In this document: positions 7,220 to 15,158 of the stretch, in pieces
How positions within the stretch are numbered: the first letter of the stretch is position 1
Layout: each line of letters starts with the position of its first letter
Assembly: GCA_016787665.1 (NCBI GenBank)
Contig: JAEUUC010000009.1
Coordinates: forward strand, 528,919-592,918
Reading direction: 5' to 3'
Length of the DNA: 64,000 bases
Source: Cyclobacteriaceae bacterium
GTDB lineage: Bacteria; Bacteroidota; Bacteroidia; Cytophagales; Cyclobacteriaceae
Notes under the pieces: generated by a model
Databases searched by the model: none
Told to the model about the DNA's origin: nothing
Seen by the model: only the letters and a program-made list of their open reading frames with translations
Translations under genes and position numbers: made by a program

Positions 7220-10200
7220 ATGAAATTCACCGAAGAAAAATTAGAAAAGGCGTTTACCGAACTGTTGGGGCAAGAAGGCTTTGCCCACCAACTCGGTGTT
7301 GCCCTTGCGCGGAAGCCCGATGACGTATTGATTGAAGAAGACCTGAGAACCTTTCTGTTAAATCGGTATGCACCACAAAGCATCACACGCAATGAGGTGA
7401 ATTCTATTATTCTTCAACTCAGGTCACTTCCGGCATCCGACCTTTACGAGAGCAACAAGGCATTTCTGCGCATGCTCGCAGACGGGTTTATCCTCAAGCG
7501 GGAAAACCGGGCCGAAAAAGACCTTTACATCCAGCTCATTGATTATACGGGGCTTACCCAACACCGCCAGCCAGAGCCCGGCCAACTGCCGGTGATCCCG
7601 GCCGAGCCGGAGGAGCAATACCTGCCTGACCGTAACATTTACCGGTTTGTTACCCAACTGGATATTACCGGAAACGAAAGGCGCATCCCCGATGGGGTGT
7701 TATACATCAACGGTTTGCCTGTGGTAGTATTCGAGTTTAAGAGTGCCATTCGGGAGGAGGCGACCATTTTTGATGCGTTCAACCAATTAACTATCCGCTA
7801 CCGAAGGGACATTCCGGAACTCTTCAAGTACAATGCTTTTTGTGTGATCAGCGATGGTGTAAACAACAAAGCAGGATCGTTTTTTGCACCCTATGAGTTC
7901 TTCTACGGTTGGCGCAGAGTGGCCGGCCTGGTGAAAGACGTGGATGGAATTGACAGTATGTTCACGCTGGTTCAGGGCATGTTCCAAAAGAACAGCCTCC
8001 GCGATATTATCCGAAACTTCATTTACCTCCCCGATAACAGTAAAAAGGAGGAGAAAATCCTTTGCCGGTATCCGCAGTTTTACGCTGCCCGCGCCCTGTA
8101 CGAAAACATTAAAAGAGCGCAAAAACCGGCCGGAGACGGCAAGGGTGGAACGTACTTTGGCGCAACCGGCTGTGGCAAAAGTTTCACCATGCTCTACCTC
8201 ACCCGGCTGCTCATGAAAAGTGAACACTTTGCCAGCCCCACCCTCGTACTCATTACCGACCGCACGGACTTGGATGACCAGCTTGCCTCACAATTCATCA
8301 ACGCCAAAACCTTTATTGGAGATAACACAGTTGAAAGTGTTGAAAGCCGGGCTGACCTGCGGGCCAAGCTGCAAGGCAGGCAAAGTGGTGGCGTTTTTCT
8401 CACCACCATACACAAGTTTACGGAAGACACCGAGCTGCTGACCGTGAGAAACAACGTCATCTGCATTTCAGATGAAGCCCACCGAAGTCAGGTAAACCTA
8501 GAGCAAAAAATAAAGGTGACCGAAAAAGGCGTGGCAAAAACCTTTGGGTTTGCCAAGTACCTGCACGACTCGCTGCCCAACGCCACGTATGTTGGCTTTA
8601 CCGGCACCCCCATTGACGCCACGCTGGACGTATTCGGTAAAGTGGTGGATGCCTACACGATGACCGAATCCGTGAAAGATGAAATCACCGTTCGAATTGT
8701 GTACGAAGGCCGTGCCGCCAAAGTGGCATTGAGGAACAGCGAACTGGAAAAGATAGAACGCTACTACGAAGAAGCGGCTGCCCTTGGCGCTAACGACTAC
8801 CAAATCGACAAGAGCAAGGAAGAAACCGCCAATATGTACGCCATTTTAGGCGATCCGAAGCGGTTGCAAGCAGTAGCGCAGGATTTTGTAAACCACTACG
8901 AACGCAGAATTCAGGAGGGGGCTACCGTAAAAGGTAAAGCCATGTTTGTAAGCAGCACCCGCGAAATTGCTTACGAGCTATACAAATACATTATCCAGCT
9001 GCGACCGCAGTGGGCCGAGGCCCGTGAGGCGGAGGAAGGTGCCGTGCTGAGCGACAAAGACAAACGCGAACTGAAACCCATTGAGCGGATTAAGCTGGTG
9101 ATGACCCGCGGCCAGGACGACCCCAAGGAGCTGTATGACATGCTGGGCTCTAAAGAATACCGCAAGGAGCTGGACCGGCAATTCAAAAATCCGAAGTCAA
9201 ACTTCAAGATTGCGATTGTGGTCGACATGTGGCTAACGGGCTTTGATGTACCGTTCCTGGACAGCATTTACATCGACAAACCGATTCAGCAGCATAACCT
9301 TATTCAAACTATCTCACGGGTCAACCGCAAGTTCGAAGGCAAAAACAAAGGGCTGGTAGTGGACTATATCGGCATCAAGAAACAAATGAACCTGGCTCTT
9401 GCCAAATACAACAAGGGCGACAAGGAGAACTTTGAAGACATTGAGCAATCCCTGAGCGTAGTCCGGGACCACCTCGATTTGCTCGGAAAGCTTATGCACA
9501 AGTTCGACAGCACGAAGTACTTCAAAGGCAGCGCGGTGGAGCAACTGCACACGTTAAATATGGCGGCTGAGTTTGTGCAGCAAACCAAAGAATTGGAGAC
9601 GCGCTTTATGGGCTTGGTTAAACGCCTGAAGGCGGCTTACGACATCTGCGTGGGAAGCGAAAAGCTTAAGCAAACTGAACGCGACCACACCCACTTTTAC
9701 CTGGCTGTACGTTCAATTGTATTCAAACTTACCAAAGGCAACGCACCAGACACCGCGCAAATGAATGCCCGCGTTCGCGAAATGATCAAGGACGCGCTGC
9801 AAAGCGATGGAGTGGAAGAAATTTTCAGGTTGGGTGACCCATCGGAAACCGAGCAGGATATCTTTGATGAAGACTATCTGGCGAAGATTGATAAGATCAA
9901 ATTGCCCAATACCAAGATAAAATTGCTTCAGCAGTTGTTGGCGCGGGTGATTGGCGAGCTGCGCAAGGTAAACCGAATCAAGGGTATTGATTTTACCAAA
10001 AAGATGGAAGCGATTGTTGAGCGGTACAACAACCGCGAAGCCAACGACATTTTGAGGAGTGAGGTGTATGAAGAAATGGCGGAAGCCTTGACCAACCTGA
10101 TTTGGGAAGCCCACAGGGAGTTCTCGGCCGGTGATGAATTGGGCATCGACTTCGAAGAGAAGGCCTTTTATGACATATTAAAAGAACTCTGCAAGAAATA

Positions 10201-10432
10201 CGACTTTACGTATCCGGACGACAGAATGATTGCCCTGGCAAAGGCCGTAAAAGTAATTGTGGATAGCCAGGCAAAATTCCCCGACTGGAATAAACGCGAA
10301 GACATCAAATCCGCCTTGAAAGTAGAGTTGATCCTGATCCTGGATGAATTTGGCTATCCACCTGTGGAGCGGGATGAAGTTTACGAAGAGATTTTTGAGC
10401 AAGCGGAGAATTTTAAGAAGCATGTTACGTAA
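7220..10432 (+). CDS. hsdR: Type I restriction endonuclease/translocase subunit HsdR
   Basis: HsdR is the motor and nuclease subunit that translocates DNA and cuts at a distance from unmethylated sites. The 1070-residue product has the full family layout: an N-terminal PD-(D/E)xK nuclease (D158, then VVFEFKSA with E172 and K174), P-loop GATGCGKS at 314-321, SDEAHRSQ with DEAH at 418-421, GFTGTPID, a second RecA-like domain with LTGFDVP and QTISRVNR, and a long helical C-terminus that docks onto HsdM. The ATG lies one base after the last TIR gene. G+C is similar to hsdM and well above the four inserted genes. All key residues seen are intact, so the enzyme should be active. Confidence 0.96.
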   Translation: MKFTEEKLEKAFTELLGQEGFAHQLGVALARKPDDVLIEEDLRTFLLNRYAPQSITRNEVNSIILQLRSLPASDLYESNKAFLRMLADGFILKRENRAEKDLYIQLIDYTGLTQHRQPEPGQLPVIPAEPEEQYLPDRNIYRFVTQLDITGNERRIPDGVLYINGLPVVVFEFKSAIREEATIFDAFNQLTIRYRRDIPELFKYNAFCVISDGVNNKAGSFFAPYEFFYGWRRVAGLVKDVDGIDSMFTLVQGMFQKNSLRDIIRNFIYLPDNSKKEEKILCRYPQFYAARALYENIKRAQKPAGDGKGGTYFGATGCGKSFTMLYLTRLLMKSEHFASPTLVLITDRTDLDDQLASQFINAKTFIGDNTVESVESRADLRAKLQGRQSGGVFLTTIHKFTEDTELLTVRNNVICISDEAHRSQVNLEQKIKVTEKGVAKTFGFAKYLHDSLPNATYVGFTGTPIDATLDVFGKVVDAYTMTESVKDEITVRIVYEGRAAKVALRNSELEKIERYYEEAAALGANDYQIDKSKEETANMYAILGDPKRLQAVAQDFVNHYERRIQEGATVKGKAMFVSSTREIAYELYKYIIQLRPQWAEAREAEEGAVLSDKDKRELKPIERIKLVMTRGQDDPKELYDMLGSKEYRKELDRQFKNPKSNFKIAIVVDMWLTGFDVPFLDSIYIDKPIQQHNLIQTISRVNRKFEGKNKGLVVDYIGIKKQMNLALAKYNKGDKENFEDIEQSLSVVRDHLDLLGKLMHKFDSTKYFKGSAVEQLHTLNMAAEFVQQTKELETRFMGLVKRLKAAYDICVGSEKLKQTERDHTHFYLAVRSIVFKLTKGNAPDTAQMNARVREMIKDALQSDGVEEIFRLGDPSETEQDIFDEDYLAKIDKIKLPNTKIKLLQQLLARVIGELRKVNRIKGIDFTKKMEAIVERYNNREANDILRSEVYEEMAEALTNLIWEAHREFSAGDELGIDFEEKAFYDILKELCKKYDFTYPDDRMIALAKAVKVIVDSQAKFPDWNKREDIKSALKVELILILDEFGYPPVERDEVYEEIFEQAENFKKHVT

Positions 10433-10465
10433 TCGATGAGCCGCTAGGGTTGAATATCAAATCTT

Positions 10466-13075
10466 ATGATTGTTATAAAAAAGATCAATGAACGTGGAGA
10501 AGTTGCCCGACAGGATTCTGACACAGCATTCTTCCTGCATTTAATGTACGCGGGCGAGCAATTGTTAAAGCTCGTTACGAGTGGAATAATATCTGGGATC
10601 GAGGATACAAAAGGTAATAACCTAGGAGGTCAATATAACTTTATTTTCGATTTAGTTCGAGCGGACAGTGTTGGTGCCTGGTCGCGCACTCTTGATGCTG
10701 TACTCACTGGTCCAAGTGTACACTTTGTTAGCTCCGATTTTAACCAGTTTAAGAACGAGCTAACCGATAAGATCGGCAATCCGTCTTGGCAATATGGATC
10801 GATGTTTGCGCTACATGAATGCCTGCGGCTCCTGAATCCCAAAATTGAACCTCTTCCCCAAAAAACTCAGCTTAGGACATGGTTCGCATTTTTTGCCCAA
10901 CTTCGAAATGATGCGCGAGCTCATGGCGTAATCTCTTCGGGGCAAGCTAGCCAAATTTGCAGTCATCTGGATAAGTCAATTAAGCTATTCCATGAAAACT
11001 ACTCTCTCTTTAAATGCCCTTGGATTTATGTAAAACAAAACCTATCCGGCTCTTTTAAATTCATTTCATTAACCGATTATTCAAGTCGTTTTGAAATCCA
11101 AAACAAAATTGATCAAGAACGTCCACGCGAGGGCATCTACTTGTGCTTGTCAAGACTCTATTCAGTCAAACTAGTTAAGTCTTCAATTGACGCGTCTGAT
11201 TTTCTGTTCCCAAACGGGAACTTCACAGACAAAACATATGAATGCATCTCATATCTCACCGGAAGGAAGATTGCAGAAGACTCAAGCCCCTATCTCACCC
11301 CAGCTACAATTCTGCCAAAAAGTGAAACGGAAGGTCAAAATCAAATCGATGTATTGAAGAATACCTTCACTAATTTACCACAACTCCAAAGCATATATAT
11401 TACAAGGAGGAATTTGGAGACCGAGCTCGAGCAGGTTTTGACTTTTCCGGACAAATACCCAATCGTCACACTGTCCGGCAGGGGGGGAATTGGCAAAACC
11501 TCACTTGCCTTACAGGTTTTGCATCGCATATGCGAATCAAACCGATTCATGTCGATTATATGGCTGAGTGCTCGGGACATTGACTTGTTGGAAGAAGGCC
11601 CAAAAACTGTAAAGCCACAAATACTGGACGAAATCGATATCTCGAGGGAGTTTTATAAACTTTTTTCATCTGAACAAGACTTAGGCACTAAAGAACGCCA
11701 ACGGGAATTTTTCCAAAATAGCCTCAAAGAAAGTAACGCCACATTCGGCCCGCTACTTTTGGTAATGGATAACTTCGAAACATTGAGAAATCCTAAGCAG
11801 GTCTTTAATTGGCTGGATACTTATGTGCGGAATCCAAATAAGGTTCTGATAACGTCACGTCTCCGGGTTTTCAAGGCCGACTATCCAATTGAAGTGGACG
11901 GAATGACTCGTGATGAATACGATGAATTAGTAGAAAAAGTGGCTAAAAAACTAGGAATTCAAGATGTAATCACGTCAGAGTTCTTGGACGATCTTTACAA
12001 TGAATCGGATGGACATCCTTATGTAGTAAAGGTACTCTTGGGGGAGGTATTCAAACAAAAGGGCATCAAGAATGTAAAAAGAATTGTTGCGAGCAAAGAA
12101 GAGATATTAGCCGCGCTGTTTGAGCGGACCTACAACGATCTTTCGTCTGCGTCTCAAAGAATTTTTCTAACACTTTGTAGTTGGCGTAACATATTGCCCG
12201 AAATTGCTATCCAAGCAATTCTAAATAGGCCGGAAAATGAACTGATTGATGTCGATTATGGCATAGAAGAACTTCACAGATACTCATTTATTGAACTGCT
12301 TCGAACAGAGAATGAGGACGTCTTTATCTCAGTTCCCCTAGCCGCATTTGAATTTGGGAGAAAGAAATTAACCGTTAGCCCACTGAAAAGTAAAATTCAA
12401 CTTGACATTCAACTTTTGAACTACTTCGGAGTCACAAATCACAGTGAAATCGAAAAAGGAGCGACACCAAAAGTGGAGTTTTTTTTAAAGGGCATAACAG
12501 GGGCAATAAAAATTGGGAAACTCGATATTGAAAAATGTGACCCCATTTTGCACTTTATCTGTCGCAGATATCCGAAAGGTTGGCTGCTGTTGTATGGAAT
12601 TTACTCAGAATTTGTCTACCAAAAGAAAGTAATTGAATGCCTTCAAAACTTCGTTGCCGATAGTAGAATCAAAGGCAAAGAAAAAGTTGAAGGATTGGAG
12701 TTGCTTGCAAAACAATACTCGATTCAAAATAACCATACCGCTGAGGCCCAGACCTTGGTGGACATTTGTAATGTTGATTCTATTGACTTTATGGACCTGA
12801 CCAACGCAGTCCGGAGCCTCATGTTGTTATTTAAGGAAAAGAAAACAAAACTGAAAAAAGAAGAAACAGCAATGATGTTGAGTTCGGTTGCAGATAAAAT
12901 GAACAGGCGTATCGGAAAAGAGGGCCGCGCAAGTGATTTTACAGAATTGGCGTGGGTGTATCTTCATCTTGAAAAGCGACACGAAGCGAAAGCACTGGTG
13001 ATGCATGCACTTCAAAGCGATTCCAAGAACCTTCATGCATTGAATCTCGCGAGAATACTTAAGGTCAGGACGTAG
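10466..13075 (+). CDS. HEPN-STAND NTPase (NLR-like defence protein)
   Basis: The 869-residue protein has an N-terminal helical domain containing RNDARAH (R147-H153), matching the Rx4-6H active-site pattern of HEPN ribonucleases, then an NB-ARC/STAND NTPase core. The core has SGRGGIGKTS (Walker A, K344), LLLVMDNFET (Walker B, D435) and VLITSRLR (sensor). After a winged-helix region, the C-terminus is helical and TPR-like. STAND proteins of this plan (as in Avs and other bacterial NLR-like systems) oligomerise on detecting a phage molecule and activate the attached effector; here the effector would be RNA cleavage. It starts 33 bases after hsdR on the same strand, so it probably belongs to the defence operon. 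It is followed by family B repeats, which close the island. Target and trigger are unknown. Confidence 0.82.
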   Translation: MIVIKKINERGEVARQDSDTAFFLHLMYAGEQLLKLVTSGIISGIEDTKGNNLGGQYNFIFDLVRADSVGAWSRTLDAVLTGPSVHFVSSDFNQFKNELTDKIGNPSWQYGSMFALHECLRLLNPKIEPLPQKTQLRTWFAFFAQLRNDARAHGVISSGQASQICSHLDKSIKLFHENYSLFKCPWIYVKQNLSGSFKFISLTDYSSRFEIQNKIDQERPREGIYLCLSRLYSVKLVKSSIDASDFLFPNGNFTDKTYECISYLTGRKIAEDSSPYLTPATILPKSETEGQNQIDVLKNTFTNLPQLQSIYITRRNLETELEQVLTFPDKYPIVTLSGRGGIGKTSLALQVLHRICESNRFMSIIWLSARDIDLLEEGPKTVKPQILDEIDISREFYKLFSSEQDLGTKERQREFFQNSLKESNATFGPLLLVMDNFETLRNPKQVFNWLDTYVRNPNKVLITSRLRVFKADYPIEVDGMTRDEYDELVEKVAKKLGIQDVITSEFLDDLYNESDGHPYVVKVLLGEVFKQKGIKNVKRIVASKEEILAALFERTYNDLSSASQRIFLTLCSWRNILPEIAIQAILNRPENELIDVDYGIEELHRYSFIELLRTENEDVFISVPLAAFEFGRKKLTVSPLKSKIQLDIQLLNYFGVTNHSEIEKGATPKVEFFLKGITGAIKIGKLDIEKCDPILHFICRRYPKGWLLLYGIYSEFVYQKKVIECLQNFVADSRIKGKEKVEGLELLAKQYSIQNNHTAEAQTLVDICNVDSIDFMDLTNAVRSLMLLFKEKKTKLKKEETAMMLSSVADKMNRRIGKEGRASDFTELAWVYLHLEKRHEAKALVMHALQSDSKNLHALNLARILKVRT

Positions 13076-13172
13076 TCGATACGCGATGTTTGTTTTGGTA
13101 TGGCACCGTCCCTCACCACACCGCGATTCTTGCCTGATAGCATTGTCTCCCTTTCTGCACAACCGTACTTCC

Positions 13173-13363
13173 CGTCATTGCGAGGAACAAGTCTCGAAGC
13201 ATGAGAGACAAACAGGCGGGACCCCTTGTCGAAGAATGTTTTTTGTCAGTCTGAGTCCGATAGCGATCCGGAGGTCGAGGACTGACATTGCCCGATACAC
13301 GCTTCGACTGGCTCAGCGTGACAATCCCCCAACTGTCAGCCTGTAGCAGGCCTCGCCATGACG
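13173..13363. repeat. Family B MITE-like repeat, degenerate copy
   Basis: The left arm CGTCATTGCGAGGAAC begins at 13173 and the right arm GGCCTCGCCATGACG ends at 13363. The middle differs from other copies and looks composite. It follows the HEPN-STAND gene after about 100 bases; the whole 13076-13751 gap contains only family B material. Confidence 0.5.
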
Positions 13364-13382
13364 TTCCCCACTAAAGTAGTCC

Positions 13383-13612
13383 CGTCATTGCGAGGAACGA
13401 CACCCGAGGAACGAGGGTGGAGGACGCTTGCCCGCCAAACAGGCGGAAAGCAATCTTCATCAAAACATCGATAAATTCCTTGTCAGCCTGAGCCTGTCGA
13501 AGGCTGCCTAATTTCAAAAACGGTATCGGCAGTCCGCCTTACCTAACCCAATGCCGAGGGTTGCGAGAAGCGGTAGAGATGGCTTCGCCCTGTAGCAGGC
13601 CTCGCCATGACG
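13383..13612. repeat. Family B MITE-like repeat
   Basis: This copy starts CGTCATTGCGAGGAACGACA and ends GGCCTCGCCATGACG, with the inner arm GGTAGAGATGGCTTCG near 13572. An extra GCTTGCCCGCCAAACAGGCG segment sits in the left half, as in other copies. The arms are imperfect inverted repeats of each other. Confidence 0.6.
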
Positions 13613-13751
13613 TTCCCTACTAGCGCAATCCCCGGCCTGATCCCAACGAAATGCCGAAGGTTTGCGTTGAAGACGAGAAACGCCTTCGTCACTTTCGGCT
13701 ACTCGCTTTAATGAACCCCCGAATCATAAAACACTACCCGTTTACCCGCGC

Positions 13752-14750
13752 ATGAACGCCATTTGTTACTCGCACTACGGAGGACCGGAACAACTTATGC
13801 TGGCCAACATCCCCACCCCTGCCCCCAAACCGGGCCACGTGCTCGTGCGCGTGAAGGCGGCTTCCATTAACTCGTGGGATTACGACATGCTGCACGGGCG
13901 GGCGTTCATCATGCGCGTGCTCAGTGGCTTCACCCGGCCAAAATACCACGTGCTTGGCTGCGATGTAGCCGGTGTGGTGGAAGCTACCGGCCCCAACTGC
14001 CATCACTGGCAACCGGGTGATGAAGTGTTTGGCGACATTGCCTCTGCGGGCTTTGGTGCCTTTGCCGAATTCGTGTCGGTGCCCGAAGGACTGCTGGCGC
14101 GCAAATCCGCTTCGTTGTCGTTTCACCAGGCGGCCGCAGTGCCGCAGGCCGGGTTGCTGGCCATACAGGGGTTGCGACACCGGGGTGAAGTAACAGCCGG
14201 CCAACGGGTGCTCATCAACGGAGCCGGTGGTGGCGTAGGACCGATTGCCCTAACGTACGCGAAAAGCCGGGGCGCGCATGTTACCGCAGTGGATCGACCG
14301 GAGAAACTCGACTTCCTGCGGGCGCTGGGTGCAGACGAGCTGATCGATTTTACCGCTACAGACTATACGAACACCGGCCAGCGCTATGACAAAATCCTGG
14401 ACGTGATTGCGCATCGTTCGGCTTCGGAGTACCGCCAGGCACTCACTCCTAATGGCGTGTTTACCATGATTGGCGGCTCAATGGGTGGCTTGCTTCTGCG
14501 TATGATGATGGTGGAGCCGCTGCTGTCAAAGTTTCGCAACCAGAAGCTGGGCATCATGGGCTATCATGTCAGTCGCGAAGGGTTAGCCGAACTGGCGCAC
14601 TTGTTGGAAACGGGTGTTATCCAGGTTCCCATCGACAGCACGTTTCCACTCGCCCACACGCGCGCAGCGTTCGAGCACTTTATGTCGGGTAAATTCAAAG
14701 GCAAGATTGTGATCGACATGGGGGCCAACGGGATGTCCCCCAACCGGTGA
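13752..14750 (+). CDS. MDR-family NAD(P)-dependent alcohol dehydrogenase / quinone oxidoreductase-like protein
   Basis: The 332-residue protein belongs to the medium-chain dehydrogenase/reductase superfamily. It has the N-terminal GroES-like domain (GGPEQLML, VLVRVKAASINSWDYDML, GCDVAGVVEATG) and a Rossmann NAD(P)H-binding domain with INGAGGGVGPIA around residue 157 and the LGADELIDF strand. Typical catalytic-zinc ligands are not apparent; the NSWDYD segment resembles zinc-free quinone-oxidoreductase members. The substrate cannot be told. It stands alone with family B repeats on both sides, so it is probably monocistronic. Confidence 0.85.
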   Translation: MNAICYSHYGGPEQLMLANIPTPAPKPGHVLVRVKAASINSWDYDMLHGRAFIMRVLSGFTRPKYHVLGCDVAGVVEATGPNCHHWQPGDEVFGDIASAGFGAFAEFVSVPEGLLARKSASLSFHQAAAVPQAGLLAIQGLRHRGEVTAGQRVLINGAGGGVGPIALTYAKSRGAHVTAVDRPEKLDFLRALGADELIDFTATDYTNTGQRYDKILDVIAHRSASEYRQALTPNGVFTMIGGSMGGLLLRMMMVEPLLSKFRNQKLGIMGYHVSREGLAELAHLLETGVIQVPIDSTFPLAHTRAAFEHFMSGKFKGKIVIDMGANGMSPNR

Positions 14751-14796
14751 CGTGTTCCCCTTTCCGTGGAGATGGCTTCTTTCCTTCCGCTCCTTT

Positions 14797-14933
14797 CGTC
14801 ATTACGAGGAACGAGTCTCGAAGTATGAGAGACGAGGACGAAGCAATCTCTAGAGCCTGGGTCTAACCCAATGCCAAAGGGTTACGATGAACGGTAGAGA
14901 TGGCTTCGTCACCTTCGGCTCCTCGCCATGACG
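14797..14933. repeat. Family B MITE-like repeat, well-preserved
   Basis: The left arm runs CGTCATTACGAGGAACGAG through GACGAAGCAATCTCTA. The right arm is GGTAGAGATGGCTTCGTCAC through CTCGCCATGACG. Outer and inner parts of the arms pair with each other across the element, which would fold into a long imperfect hairpin. Just beyond it (14934-14980) lies a solitary right-arm relic ending CTCGCCATGACG. Confidence 0.7.
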
Positions 14934-14987
14934 CACTTTCCGTAGAGGTGCCTTCAGCCTGAGCAGGCCTCGCCATGACGTTCCTTT

Positions 14988-15144
14988 CGTCATTGCGAGG
15001 ATCGACACCCGAGGAACGAGGGTGGAGGACGCTTGCCCGCCAAACAGGCGGGAAGCAATCTCTACAGCCTGAACCTAACTAAATGCAAAGGGTTCCGAGA
15101 AGCGGTAGAGATGGCTTCGTCACCTACGGCTGCTCGCCATCACG
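14988..15144. repeat. Family B MITE-like repeat
   Basis: It begins CGTCATTGCGAGGATCGACA, contains the extra GCTTGCCCGCCAAACAGGCG segment, GGAAGCAATCTCTACAGCCT and the right arm CGGTAGAGATGGCTTCGTCA, and ends CTCGCCATCACG. It abuts the stop codon of the minus-strand gene at 15159. The gap 14751-15158 holds only family B material. Confidence 0.7.
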
Positions 15145-15158
15145 CACTTCGCATGAGA

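Noticed and set aside
7220..10432. Overlapping frames on the minus strand of hsdR
   Set aside because: No motif, and all lie within the conserved HsdR coding sequence.
11481..11487. Seven-G run in the Walker A coding region of the HEPN-STAND gene as a phase-variation site
   Set aside because: A single run of seven is short for reliable slippage and encodes the conserved glycines; the frame is intact.
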